A stretch of DNA of 17,254 bases. Origin: Clostridia bacterium (GTDB lineage Bacteria; Bacillota; Clostridia; Christensenellales; UBA1242). The notes below the pieces were generated by a model. It saw only the letters and a program-made list of their open reading frames with translations, was not told the origin of the DNA and did no database searches. Location of the stretch: contig JAFSXW010000051.1 in the NCBI GenBank assembly GCA_017443885.1, forward strand, positions 1 through 17,254, in the 5' to 3' direction. The position numbers and the translations under genes were made by a program. This document shows positions 7,756 through 14,664 of the stretch, piece by piece; position 1 is the first letter of the stretch; each line of letters starts with the position of its first letter.

Positions 7756-8320
7756 TATTGTGTTTATTTTGCTTTCTGGCATTTTTGTTGCAAATGTTTG
7801 CACAACAAGTGGGGTGGCAATTCCTAGTTTACTTGCTTATAAGCGCAGTTTTGCCTACACTGCTTTAATGTGTGCACTATTTGCATTTATTTTACTTGCA
7901 AGTGGTGTTTCATATTTCTTTATATATAATTACATTTTGCTTAAATTTGATGTCCAATTTTTATCATTAATGGTTTTAACGGTTTTAATTGGAATATTTA
8001 GTTTTATTGGCTATTATGCTCTTATGGGCATCAATAAGCAGGCATTTTATGTGTATGAAAAAAGCTATACTTTTTTGCTTATGTTTGTTTCAGTTTTAGG
8101 GGTGCTTCTTACTGTTGTTGCCGATCAAGAAGTTATAAACTACATTTTAACACTTGTGTTTTCAAGCGTTGGATTTTTAATTGTGAACTTTTTGGTTTAT
8201 GGTGCTTACTATAAAATTAATTCATTACAAGAGCCAAGATTTATGCGTGGGCTTCCATTGCTTTTAATAATGCTTGCACTGCTTGGAATAGTTTTTAGTG
8301 CCATAAATTATTTACTTTAA
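7748..8320 (+). CDS. rnfA: RnfA-like membrane subunit without the conserved cluster cysteines
   Basis: 190 residues, six predicted membrane helices, standard RnfA length. The ATG at 7748 is chosen over in-frame ATGs at 7724, 7733 and 7742 because GGAGG ends 8 bases before it; it overlaps the rnfE stop by 8 bases. Landmarks: FVANV (13-17; family LVNNFV), IPSLLAYKR (25-33; family CPFLGVSKK), SVLGVLLTV (115-123; family AVLGVALL) and SLQEPRFMRGLP (159-170; family ADVPKPFRGTA). The two cluster-binding cysteines of RnfA/NqrE correspond to Ile25 and Val114 here. Cys18 and Cys42 are the only cysteines and do not align. It would pair with RnfE in an inverted-topology dimer in the membrane core of the complex. 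It is more divergent than the other subunits. Confidence 0.75.
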   Translation: MSNIVFILLSGIFVANVCTTSGVAIPSLLAYKRSFAYTALMCALFAFILLASGVSYFFIYNYILLKFDVQFLSLMVLTVLIGIFSFIGYYALMGINKQAFYVYEKSYTFLLMFVSVLGVLLTVVADQEVINYILTLVFSSVGFLIVNFLVYGAYYKINSLQEPRFMRGLPLLLIMLALLGIVFSAINYLL

Positions 8321-8329
8321 GGAGAAGTT

Positions 8330-9121
8330 ATGGAAATTTGGATGATAATTGCAATAAGCTTAGGCGTGGCTATATTCACATTGCTTACAATTTTTATAAT
8401 TGCAATAATTATTAAAAAAAATAAGCCTAAAAATGCCGAAGTAAGTTATATTACAAGTTTGCTTCCTGGAGTAAACTGTGGTGCCTGTGGAAGGGAATAT
8501 TGTGCAAAATTTGCAAAAGATATCGTGGAAAATAAAGGGAAAGCAGAAGAATGCCCACTGTTAAGCTTTGAAAATAGAGCAAAAATTGATGGCGATTTTA
8601 GAGGAGATGCTATTGCAAATGTTAAACAGGTGGCAGTGGTGAAATGTAAGGGTGGAAACAAATGCCCAAATGTTTATGAATACACTGGCGCTAAATCTTG
8701 TGAAAGCCAAAACAAACTTCAAAGTGGTTCAAAAAGTTGCCCTTATGCATGCCTTGGTTGTGGAGATTGTGCAAAAGCATGTCCATTTAGTGCAATTTCT
8801 ATTTCGGAAAGAGGTGTTGCTTATGTTAACTCCGAACTTTGCACAGGTTGTGGAAACTGTGTTGTTACTTGCCCAAACAAATTAATTAGTTTGGTGCCAT
8901 ACACTCAAAGGGCACTTATCGCTTGCAATAACGAAGACGACACACCAGGTGAATGCTTTAATTGTAAGGTTGGGTGCATTAAATGTAATCATTGCATAGA
9001 AATTTGCCCAACAGGAGCAATTAGTATGGAAAACGGAGTTCCTGTTATAAATGAAGAAAAGTGTATTCACTGCTATAAATGTGTGAGGGTTTGCCCAAAT
9101 CATTGCATAACAAGAATATAA
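8330..9121 (+). CDS. rnfB: RnfB-like polyferredoxin membrane subunit
   Basis: 263 residues. One N-terminal membrane helix (about 4-28), then an Fe4 domain with C50, C53, C58 and C75 (PGVNCGACGREYC), and a long series of ferredoxin motifs: C137/C141/C147/C151, C171/C174/C177/C181, C212/C216/C219/C222/C226 and C245/C248/C251/C255. About 28 cysteines are present in total. Family landmarks CTGCGNCVVTCP, VGCIKCNHCIEICP and LVP after the first ferredoxin pair match clostridial RnfB closely. One extra Cys appears at 144 (YACLGCGDC, usually YGCLGYGDC). RnfB accepts electrons from reduced ferredoxin at the cytoplasmic face, and this subunit looks fully competent to bind clusters. AAGGAG lies 6-7 bases before the ATG; it is the last gene of the operon, 9 bases after rnfA. 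No terminator hairpin is visible downstream. Confidence 0.93.
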   Translation: MEIWMIIAISLGVAIFTLLTIFIIAIIIKKNKPKNAEVSYITSLLPGVNCGACGREYCAKFAKDIVENKGKAEECPLLSFENRAKIDGDFRGDAIANVKQVAVVKCKGGNKCPNVYEYTGAKSCESQNKLQSGSKSCPYACLGCGDCAKACPFSAISISERGVAYVNSELCTGCGNCVVTCPNKLISLVPYTQRALIACNNEDDTPGECFNCKVGCIKCNHCIEICPTGAISMENGVPVINEEKCIHCYKCVRVCPNHCITRI

Positions 9122-9151
9122 AAAATGCAAAAAAAATTTAAAAATAAAATC

Positions 9152-9180
9152 TTAACAAATATTCGTTGTTATGCTATAAT
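9152..9180 (+). promoter_or_regulatory. Strong extended -10 promoter of the Ppx/GppA-HD-like gene
   Basis: TTAACA (9152-9157), a 17-base spacer, TGCTATAAT ending at 9180 (TGn plus perfect -10). The transcript start would be near 9187, about 25 bases before the GTG start. Confidence 0.7.
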
Positions 9181-9211
9181 ATGTTTACATGAGTAGAAGG
9201 AGAAATGTTCA

Positions 9212-10732
9212 GTGGAAAAAGTTGCAGTTGTTTTAATTGATAGTTTTTGTGCTAAGCTAACCATTGCAAGCGTGCAAAATAACGAATGTTTTATGATTAT
9301 AGATTCTGAAAAAGAGAATCTAAATTTAAGTTTAGAAGAAGGCTCTGATTATTTCCTTAAAAAAAGCCAAATTGATAACGCTGTTTTAGCACTTAAAAAT
9401 TTTAGAAAAATATGTGAAATGCATGGTGTTAGCAAAGTTCATGCCATTGCAACATTTTCTGCAAACAATAAACCAAAAAACATTTATAGTTTTTTCGATG
9501 AAGTTTTTGATAATTGCGGTTTTAGATTTAACATTTTAACTGGTGAAGAGCAAAGCTTATGCATTTATAATGGCATTATTAATACATTTGATTTGCCAAA
9601 AGGTGTTATTTGTCATATAAGTCCTGAGGAAGTTAAATTTATTTTATATAATAGACGCATGATATTAAATGAAATAACACTGGATTTTGGCCCATTAACG
9701 CTTGCAGATAAATTTCCACTAGATGATGAGAGCAAAGAGCAAAACCTTAAAGAAATGGCACTTTTTGTTAGCGAAAAACTAGGCGAAATTGATTGGTTTA
9801 AAACTATTGAAGAAGAATATGCTATGGTTGGAAGTGGAACTTATTTTGAAGATATCACTTCAATGGTTAAGCGTATGAAAAAATATCCATTAGATTTAGT
9901 TTCGGGCTATAATCTTAATATGGACGATGCCGATAAAGTGTTTGCTCAAATAAGGCAAGCTCAGGTTGATAAAGCAAAAAAATTAAAAGGCATTAATGAA
10001 AAGCGTGCAGATGTGTTTGTGGCTTCAATGATAATTGCATTATGTGCATCAAGAGCCCTAAATAAAAATGAAGCAGTTATTTCTAGCAGGAATATTATTG
10101 AAGGTCAATTATTTAAAGAAGAAATTGCACTATCTCAAGAAAAACCAATTAGTGATGTTTTGGGATATTGTATGCAAGCGCAATCAAATTTTTTCAGCCC
10201 AGAAGACGATGCGCATAATAATCAGGTGTATAATCTATCATTGCTTTTATTTAGGCAACTAAAGGTGCTTCATAAACTTCCAAGAAGTTACACAAAAATT
10301 TTAAGACTTGCTTCATTTTTGCATGATTGTGGCAACAGAATAGGATACAATAATCACGCTAAAAATGGTTTTAATGTGATTCTTGGTGCAGATATTTATG
10401 GGGTTACGCATCGCGAGTTAGTTTTAGCGGGCTTTGCAATTGCAATGCACACAGGGCTGGAAATTCCTGTTAGTGAGTATTTAAAATATCACGATCTTAT
10501 TTCAGAAGAAGATATAAATGCCGTTAAAAAGCTTGGAATTATTGTTAGGATGGCGGAAGCCTTTGATAGAACCAAAAATAATGTTATTGTGGATTTAAAT
10601 TGCGATATTTTGGGTGATTCCGTTATAATGAAAACCATTGCTGTTGGCAATAATAGTTATGAAATTTCTAAGGCAAGTGAGTGTGCCAAAGATTTTGAGA
10701 AAAACTTTAATAAGAAAATTGAAATATTATAA
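9212..10732 (+). CDS. Ppx/GppA-like protein with degenerate N-terminal phosphatase domain and HD domain
   Basis: 506 residues, the usual length of Ppx/GppA exopolyphosphatase/pppGpp phosphatases. The N-terminal actin-fold domain (1-260) keeps TGEEQS at 110-115 and GSG at 207-209. Its phosphate loops are replaced: the IDxGSNS position reads IDSFCAK (9-15) and the DIGGGSTE position reads HISPEEVK (135-142). The C-terminal HD-like domain (about 330-480) matches well: HNNQVYNLSLLLFRQL with H335, LHDCGNRIGYNNH with H371/D372, THRELVLAGFAIAMH with H400 and H413. The start is GTG, with AGAAGGAG 8 bases upstream; an ATG at 9205 is out of frame. It has its own promoter and terminator, so it forms a single-gene unit. 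Hydrolysis of polyphosphate or pppGpp by the N-domain is doubtful; a binding or HD-based role is inferred. Confidence 0.8.
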   Translation: MEKVAVVLIDSFCAKLTIASVQNNECFMIIDSEKENLNLSLEEGSDYFLKKSQIDNAVLALKNFRKICEMHGVSKVHAIATFSANNKPKNIYSFFDEVFDNCGFRFNILTGEEQSLCIYNGIINTFDLPKGVICHISPEEVKFILYNRRMILNEITLDFGPLTLADKFPLDDESKEQNLKEMALFVSEKLGEIDWFKTIEEEYAMVGSGTYFEDITSMVKRMKKYPLDLVSGYNLNMDDADKVFAQIRQAQVDKAKKLKGINEKRADVFVASMIIALCASRALNKNEAVISSRNIIEGQLFKEEIALSQEKPISDVLGYCMQAQSNFFSPEDDAHNNQVYNLSLLLFRQLKVLHKLPRSYTKILRLASFLHDCGNRIGYNNHAKNGFNVILGADIYGVTHRELVLAGFAIAMHTGLEIPVSEYLKYHDLISEEDINAVKKLGIIVRMAEAFDRTKNNVIVDLNCDILGDSVIMKTIAVGNNSYEISKASECAKDFEKNFNKKIEIL

Positions 10733-10756
10733 AAAAGAGCCGTTTGGCTCTTTTTT
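10731..10756 (+). terminator. Intrinsic terminator after the Ppx/GppA-HD-like gene
   Basis: An 11-bp perfect stem AAAAAAGAGCC / GGCTCTTTTTT with a GTTT loop overlaps the end of the stop codon. It ends in a run of six T. Confidence 0.9.
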
Positions 10757-10798
10757 AGTTAGAATTTATTTTATTCAATTGTTTTGTTTAAAATTTAT

Positions 10799-10828
10799 TT
10801 GCTAACAAAATTAGTTTTGGTATATAAT
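10799..10828 (+). promoter_or_regulatory. Sigma-A promoter of the MreB-like gene
   Basis: TTGCTA (10799-10804), an 18-base spacer, TATAAT (10823-10828). The predicted start near 10835 leaves a short leader containing the AGAGGGG ribosome binding site. Confidence 0.6.
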
Positions 10829-10851
10829 AATTACGAAAGAGGGGAAAAATA

Positions 10852-11868
10852 ATGGCAACAATTATGTTAGCAATAAAAATGGGGTCTAGTTCAACCACAA
10901 TATATAAACAAAATGAAGGCTTTTTGCTAAAAGAACCAAGCTTGGTGGCAATTTCTGGCTCGCCAAGAGGAAAAGAAGTTGTTGCTGTGGGGCTAGAAGC
11001 TAAAAGGCTTCAATCGAAAGTTAATGAGGATGGAGTAATTAGTGTTGTTGCTCCAGTTTATGAAGGCGTTTTAACCAACACCGAACTTGCAACGGCAATG
11101 CTTAAAACTTTTATAGATAAAGTTTGCCCGAAAAAATTATTTAAGCCAAATTTAAGGGCTATTGTGTGTGTTCCGCTAGGCATAACTATTTCTGAAAAGC
11201 TTGCTTTTGAACAAACATGTTATCATGCTGGAATTAGCGATGTGTTATTAATTCCTTCAATAGTTTGTTCTGCAATAGGAAATGGTATAGAAATTGGAAG
11301 CAACACTGCTAGTATGGTTGTTGGTATTGGTGCAGGGTGCACAGACATTGCAGTTGTTGGCGATAATGCGCTTATTGGTGGCGTTAATGTTGGCATGGGT
11401 GGAAGCAATATTGATAAAGGAATAGAGCAACAATTGTTAGCAAAGTTTAACTTTATAATCAGTGATAACACTGCAGAAAAAATTAAAAAGGAAATTGGAA
11501 GTTTATATATAAATGATTCTAGTGAAATCACAGTTTCAGGCCAAGATAGCATCACAAGGGAAGCAAAACAGTTAACTATCACTGCAAGCGATATATACCC
11601 AGCAATAGAGCATTATTATAGCAAAATAGCTGAAAGTATTGCTAGCGTTCTTTCTTCTTGTGCGCCAGATGTTGCAAGTGATGTGGCTAGGTGTGGCATA
11701 ACTTTTGTTGGCGGAGATAGTAAAATTATGGGGCTAGAAAAATATTTTAAAACCAAATTAAATATTTCCATTAAAACCAGTGATGATGCTGATGATTTAG
11801 ATATTATGGGTGCTGCAGAATTGCTTGAAGATTCCGATTTATTAAAAAAAGTTTTACTTAATATTTAA
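10852..11868 (+). CDS. mreB: MreB-like actin homologue with altered nucleotide-binding residues
   Basis: 338 residues, normal MreB length. It aligns along the whole family: TIYKQNEGFLLKEPSLVAIS (16-35), VAVGLEAKR (44-52), a GVLTNTELATAML strand, IVCVPLGIT (104-112), AIGNGIEIGS (141-150), GGVNVGMGGSNIDKGI (176-191), TAEKIKKEIG (207-216) and ITFVGGDSKIMGLEKYF (283-299). The catalytic sites differ. Phosphate-1, normally DLGTANT, reads KMGSSST (9-15). The EEPLAAAIG motif with its catalytic Glu reads PSIVCSAIG (135-143). Phosphate-2, normally DIGGGTT, reads GIGAGCT (158-164). Two Asp and the Glu needed for ATP hydrolysis are therefore absent. It lies just upstream of minD-minE, where mreB sits in Bacillus, but mreC, mreD and minC are missing here. 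It has its own promoter and terminator. A regulatory or structural partner of a true MreB elsewhere is inferred. Confidence 0.8.
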   Translation: MATIMLAIKMGSSSTTIYKQNEGFLLKEPSLVAISGSPRGKEVVAVGLEAKRLQSKVNEDGVISVVAPVYEGVLTNTELATAMLKTFIDKVCPKKLFKPNLRAIVCVPLGITISEKLAFEQTCYHAGISDVLLIPSIVCSAIGNGIEIGSNTASMVVGIGAGCTDIAVVGDNALIGGVNVGMGGSNIDKGIEQQLLAKFNFIISDNTAEKIKKEIGSLYINDSSEITVSGQDSITREAKQLTITASDIYPAIEHYYSKIAESIASVLSSCAPDVASDVARCGITFVGGDSKIMGLEKYFKTKLNISIKTSDDADDLDIMGAAELLEDSDLLKKVLLNI

Positions 11869-11888
11869 TTTTTAAAAAATATAAAGAG

Positions 11889-11922
11889 TAAGACATATTT
11901 TGTCAATATGTCTTATTTTTTT
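11889..11922 (+). terminator. Intrinsic terminator after the MreB-like gene
   Basis: A 10-bp perfect stem TAAGACATAT / ATATGTCTTA (11889-11898 and 11906-11915) has a 7-base loop and is followed at once by a run of seven T. Confidence 0.85.
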
Positions 11923-11927
11923 ATTAT
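11900..11927 (+). promoter_or_regulatory. Weak candidate promoter for minD-minE
   Basis: TTGTCA (11900-11905, in the terminator loop), 16 bases, TATTAT (11922-11927). It is the best match between the terminator and minD, but the overlap with the hairpin and the AT-rich setting make it uncertain. Confidence 0.3.
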
Positions 11928-11971
11928 GCAAATTTTTCTTTAAAAATATAGAATGTTTTTAAGGAGAAGTT

Positions 11972-12763
11972 ATGGGCAGACGAATTTTAATTGCAAGTGG
12001 CAAAGGTGGGGTTGGTAAAACCACAATAAGTGCAGGACTAGGGGAATCATTAGCAAAGCTTGGTGCTAGCGTGTGTGTTATAGATTTAGATTTTAGTTTT
12101 AATAATTTAGATATTGTTGCAAGCATTGAAAATAAAGTTGTGTATGACTTAGGGGATTATTTACAAGGAAAGTGCCGTTTAAAACAAACACTTATAGAGT
12201 TTAAAAGAGGATTAAATCTTTATTTTATTTCTAGCGCAAAGGTTGACACTGATAATATAGATATTGCAAAAATAGAAGAAGCCATACTAAAACTAAGTCA
12301 AATATTTGATTATATTATTTGAGACTCTCCTGCTGGCGCTTCTATTGGCTATAAAATTGGAGAAAAAGTTGCGACGGAAACTTTGCTAGTGGTGTGCCCA
12401 CAAATTTCTAGCGTTAGAGATGCTTGTATTTTAAAAAACTCAATCTGTTTTAAAAAAAATATGGTAATAAAAATAATTATAAACAAAATTAGAGCGGATT
12501 TGGTTGCGTGCGATAAAATGTTAAACGCTAGCCAAATAGAAAAATTACTTGATTTAAATTGCATTGGTATTATTCCTGAAAACGACGAGTTTATAATAAA
12601 CAGCAATATAAAATCTGTTTTAGGCAGTAGTGGAGAGATAGAAGAAGCGTTGTCAATTATTGCAGAAAACTTGCACTACAATAAAAATAGTAAGTTAGAT
12701 TATTTACATAAATATAAAGGCATTTTAGGAAGAATTAGAGCAAAGCTTAAAAAGGGGGCATAA
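11972..12763 (+). pseudogene. minD: minD septum-site ATPase interrupted by one in-frame TGA
   Basis: Read through, this is a complete MinD of about 263 codons. It has the deviant Walker A motif KGGVGKTT (11-18), IDLDFSFNNLDIVASIENKVVYDL (family IDaDiGLRNLDvvmGlENRivYDl), DSPAG at the Walker B/switch II position, and an amphipathic C-terminal helix YKGILGRIRAKLKK matching the MinD membrane-targeting sequence. Codon 117 (12320-12322) is TGA, in the hydrophobic strand just before DSPAG (FDYII-stop-DSPAG); the reading frame is unchanged on both sides, so this is a base substitution, not a frameshift. TTA (Leu) to TGA is one simple route. The 116-residue upstream piece would lack switch II. The start has a strong AAGGAG. 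Everything else is well preserved, so a very recent mutation, an assembly error or read-through are all possible. It is followed directly by minE. Confidence 0.85.
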
Positions 12764-12766
12764 AAA

Positions 12767-12988
12767 ATGAGTGAAAGTGATAGGATTGAAAGCAGGTTAA
12801 AACAAGTTTTAATTTTAGACAAAATGAAAAAGCAAATGGATGGATTAGAAATTTTTAGAAAAAACATTGAAGATTTTTTGCAAAATTATGCTAGCATAAA
12901 AGGCGCTCCCATGGTGGATATTTTTGTTGATAAAAACGGGCAATATAAAATAAAAATAGAAGCCACAGCAAGTTCGTTAATGCTTTAA
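12767..12988 (+). CDS. minE: MinE-like topological specificity factor
   Basis: 73 residues, a little shorter than most MinE (about 85-90). By-eye match to MinE: [13 protein letters not shown] (10-22) corresponds to the MinD-contacting RLQIIVAERRR helix. [22 protein letters not shown] (27-48) corresponds to [41 protein letters not shown] then matches the closing beta strands of the C-terminal dimer domain. The hydrophobic N-terminal membrane-targeting stretch of E. coli MinE is absent; the start here is polar (SESDRIES). The gene begins 3 bases after the minD stop, with AAAGGGGG as ribosome binding site, which supports its role as the partner that stimulates MinD ATPase and positions the division site. 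MinC is not encoded in this window. Confidence 0.75.
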   Translation: [73 protein letters not shown]

Positions 12989-13038
12989 AGATAAAATAAG
13001 CATGCATATTTTAAAATTAAAATAATAGAATTTAATGT

Positions 13039-13653
13039 ATGTATAATGGCGTTAAAAATATAAATTGTGATGTTAAAGTCAAAAATGAAAATCGAGTTGT
13101 GTTAAGTAAAAAACAACAAACATTTTTTGGCTTTTTTTTAATTCTAATTGTGTGCTTTAATTTGCTAAATATCAGTTTGGCAAATAGCGATATAGGAACT
13201 TATGCAAAAAAAATAATAAACTTTTATGCGAGTTCAAATGATGATATAGGAAAAATAAAGTATGTAGATAGCCAAGAGAATGGAGCAAGTATGGTTTTTA
13301 ATTTTATAGATATAGATTATTGTTTGCCTTTTAAAAATGGTGCAGTTTCACAAAATGATGATGGTAGAATTTTTGTTCAAGGTGGCTCAGATGTGATGGT
13401 TGTTTGCCCATATAAAAGCACTGTTAAAGAAATAGTAAATGAGAACTTAAAAAAAACAGTGGTGCTTGATTGTGGGTTTAGTGTTAATATGCTAATTATC
13501 AATTTAGATAATGTTGGTGTTAAAGTGGGTGCAAAGTTAAATAAGGGTGATAAAATTGGTGTTTGCTTTGATTCTCTTCTTGAAATAAAAGTTACTTTTA
13601 AAGGAAAACTATTTGATAAAATTAAAGTTGTGGATGGGAAATTATCATTATAA
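13039..13653 (+). CDS. SpoIVFA-like, membrane-anchored degenerate M23 (LytM) protein
   Basis: 204 residues: a basic cytoplasmic start, one membrane helix (about 28-48), a short linker, and a beta-rich C-terminal domain (about 110-204). The pattern GGSDVMVVCPYKSTVKEI ... VGVKVGAKLNKGDKIGV follows the M23/LytM fold (a.adGtV ... v.vGd.VkkGq.IG). The zinc ligands of active M23 enzymes (HxxxD and HxH) are missing, as in SpoIVFA. Its position directly before a SpoIVFB-like protease and after the min genes is that of spoIVFA in Bacillus. Known SpoIVFA holds and inhibits the SpoIVFB protease in the forespore membrane; the same partnership is inferred here. No clear ribosome binding site precedes the ATG at 13039 and an ATG at 13035 runs into a stop, so the start is uncertain. 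Confidence 0.65.
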   Translation: MYNGVKNINCDVKVKNENRVVLSKKQQTFFGFFLILIVCFNLLNISLANSDIGTYAKKIINFYASSNDDIGKIKYVDSQENGASMVFNFIDIDYCLPFKNGAVSQNDDGRIFVQGGSDVMVVCPYKSTVKEIVNENLKKTVVLDCGFSVNMLIINLDNVGVKVGAKLNKGDKIGVCFDSLLEIKVTFKGKLFDKIKVVDGKLSL

Positions 13654-13676
13654 AGAAATAACAATTAAAGTTTATT

Positions 13677-14594
13677 ATGAATATAAAAACGCAAAAATTA
13701 TATAAAAATTCAAAAATATTGCAAAATTTTTCAAAAATAAAGAAATTTTTGCAGAAAAATATTATTTATTTTCATCCACTATATTTATTGCTTTTTGTTT
13801 TCTTTTATTTAACTAATAATTTAAAATTTTTTATTTGCTACACCCTTGTTGTGCTCCTGCATGAAACAGCTCATTTTATTGTGGCTAAAAAACTAGGGTA
13901 TGTTTGCCATAAAATAAAACTTATGCCTTATGGTGCAGTGCTTGATGCTGAAACTGATGATTTTAGTTTTTATGATGAAATTAAGATTGCAATAGCGGGA
14001 CCATTATGTAATTTATTTTTATGCTTAATTACTATTTGTTTGTGGTGGCTTTGGCCGGTGAGTTTTAATTACACCGAAGATTTTATGCTTAGCAATTTAG
14101 TAATTGGGCTGTTTAATTTGGTGCCAATTTTTCCACTTGATGGTGGCAGAATTTTGCTTGCCGTTTTAACACAAAAAACTGGCAGGGCTAGTGGCGTTAA
14201 AATGCTAAAAGCAATCACTGCTATTTTTGGGCTGGCCTTATTTATTGTTTTTATTGCTTCACTTTTTTTTAAGCCGAATATATCAATTGGCACAATGGGG
14301 CTTATGATGTTTTGGTCGGCCCTTTGTGGCGATAAACAAACCAGATTTGAGAGAGTTTCGTATTTATCAAAGAAGATTAAAAAATTAAATAGGGGGTTGT
14401 TTGTTAAAACTATTGTTATTAGTGAAGAGGCAAAATTAATTGATTTTGTGAAGATAGTAGATGGTAAGGCTTATTATATTTTTAAAGTATGTGATGCTAA
14501 TTTTAAAGAAATAGGGCAAATAGATGAAAAAAAACTAAACGAATTATTACTTAAATTTTCGCCTGCCACAAAATTTAAAGATTGTTTTAACTAG
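13677..14594 (+). CDS. spoIVFB: SpoIVFB-like site-2 (M50) membrane metalloprotease
   Basis: 305 residues. The zinc motif HETAH is at 62-66 in the first conserved helix and the second zinc-ligand motif FPLDGGR at 152-158 (Asp155), following FNLVP. MPYGAVLDAE (83-92) and AIAGPLCNLFL (105-115) are further M50 landmarks. About five to six membrane helices lie before residue 220; the remaining 85 residues form a soluble tail that may be a reduced CBS-like domain. SpoIVFB cleaves pro-sigma-K during sporulation; whether this organism sporulates cannot be told from the window, and other substrates are possible. The gene lies 23 bases after the SpoIVFA-like gene and upstream of rplU, the classic order. 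The ribosome binding site is weak (AAAG). The stop is TAG. Confidence 0.85.
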   Translation: MNIKTQKLYKNSKILQNFSKIKKFLQKNIIYFHPLYLLLFVFFYLTNNLKFFICYTLVVLLHETAHFIVAKKLGYVCHKIKLMPYGAVLDAETDDFSFYDEIKIAIAGPLCNLFLCLITICLWWLWPVSFNYTEDFMLSNLVIGLFNLVPIFPLDGGRILLAVLTQKTGRASGVKMLKAITAIFGLALFIVFIASLFFKPNISIGTMGLMMFWSALCGDKQTRFERVSYLSKKIKKLNRGLFVKTIVISEEAKLIDFVKIVDGKAYYIFKVCDANFKEIGQIDEKKLNELLLKFSPATKFKDCFN

Positions 14595-14628
14595 ATTTTT
14601 AGTATATATATAAATATTAAAAATTGTC

Positions 14629-14658
14629 TTGACAAAATACATTTAATTGTGGTATTAT
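14629..14658 (+). promoter_or_regulatory. Sigma-A promoter of rplU-prp-rpmA
   Basis: A perfect -35 TTGACA (14629-14634), an 18-base spacer and TATTAT (14653-14658). The transcript start would be near 14665, giving a structured leader of about 85 bases. Confidence 0.7.
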
Positions 14659-14664
14659 TCTAGC

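Noticed and set aside
8652..8885. Open frame on the plus strand inside rnfB
   Set aside because: It is out of frame with the clearly conserved RnfB ferredoxin motifs and has no family match or start signal.
12320..12322. Selenocysteine insertion or TGA-to-Trp/Gly recoding at the minD TGA
   Set aside because: The position is a hydrophobic beta strand before DSPAG where neither Sec, Trp nor Gly is expected. No other sense TGA occurs in the window and TGG is used for Trp.
12383..12763. Independent second gene starting after the minD TGA
   Set aside because: The only in-frame starts are TTG codons without a ribosome binding site, and the protein would begin in mid-fold. It is the rest of minD.
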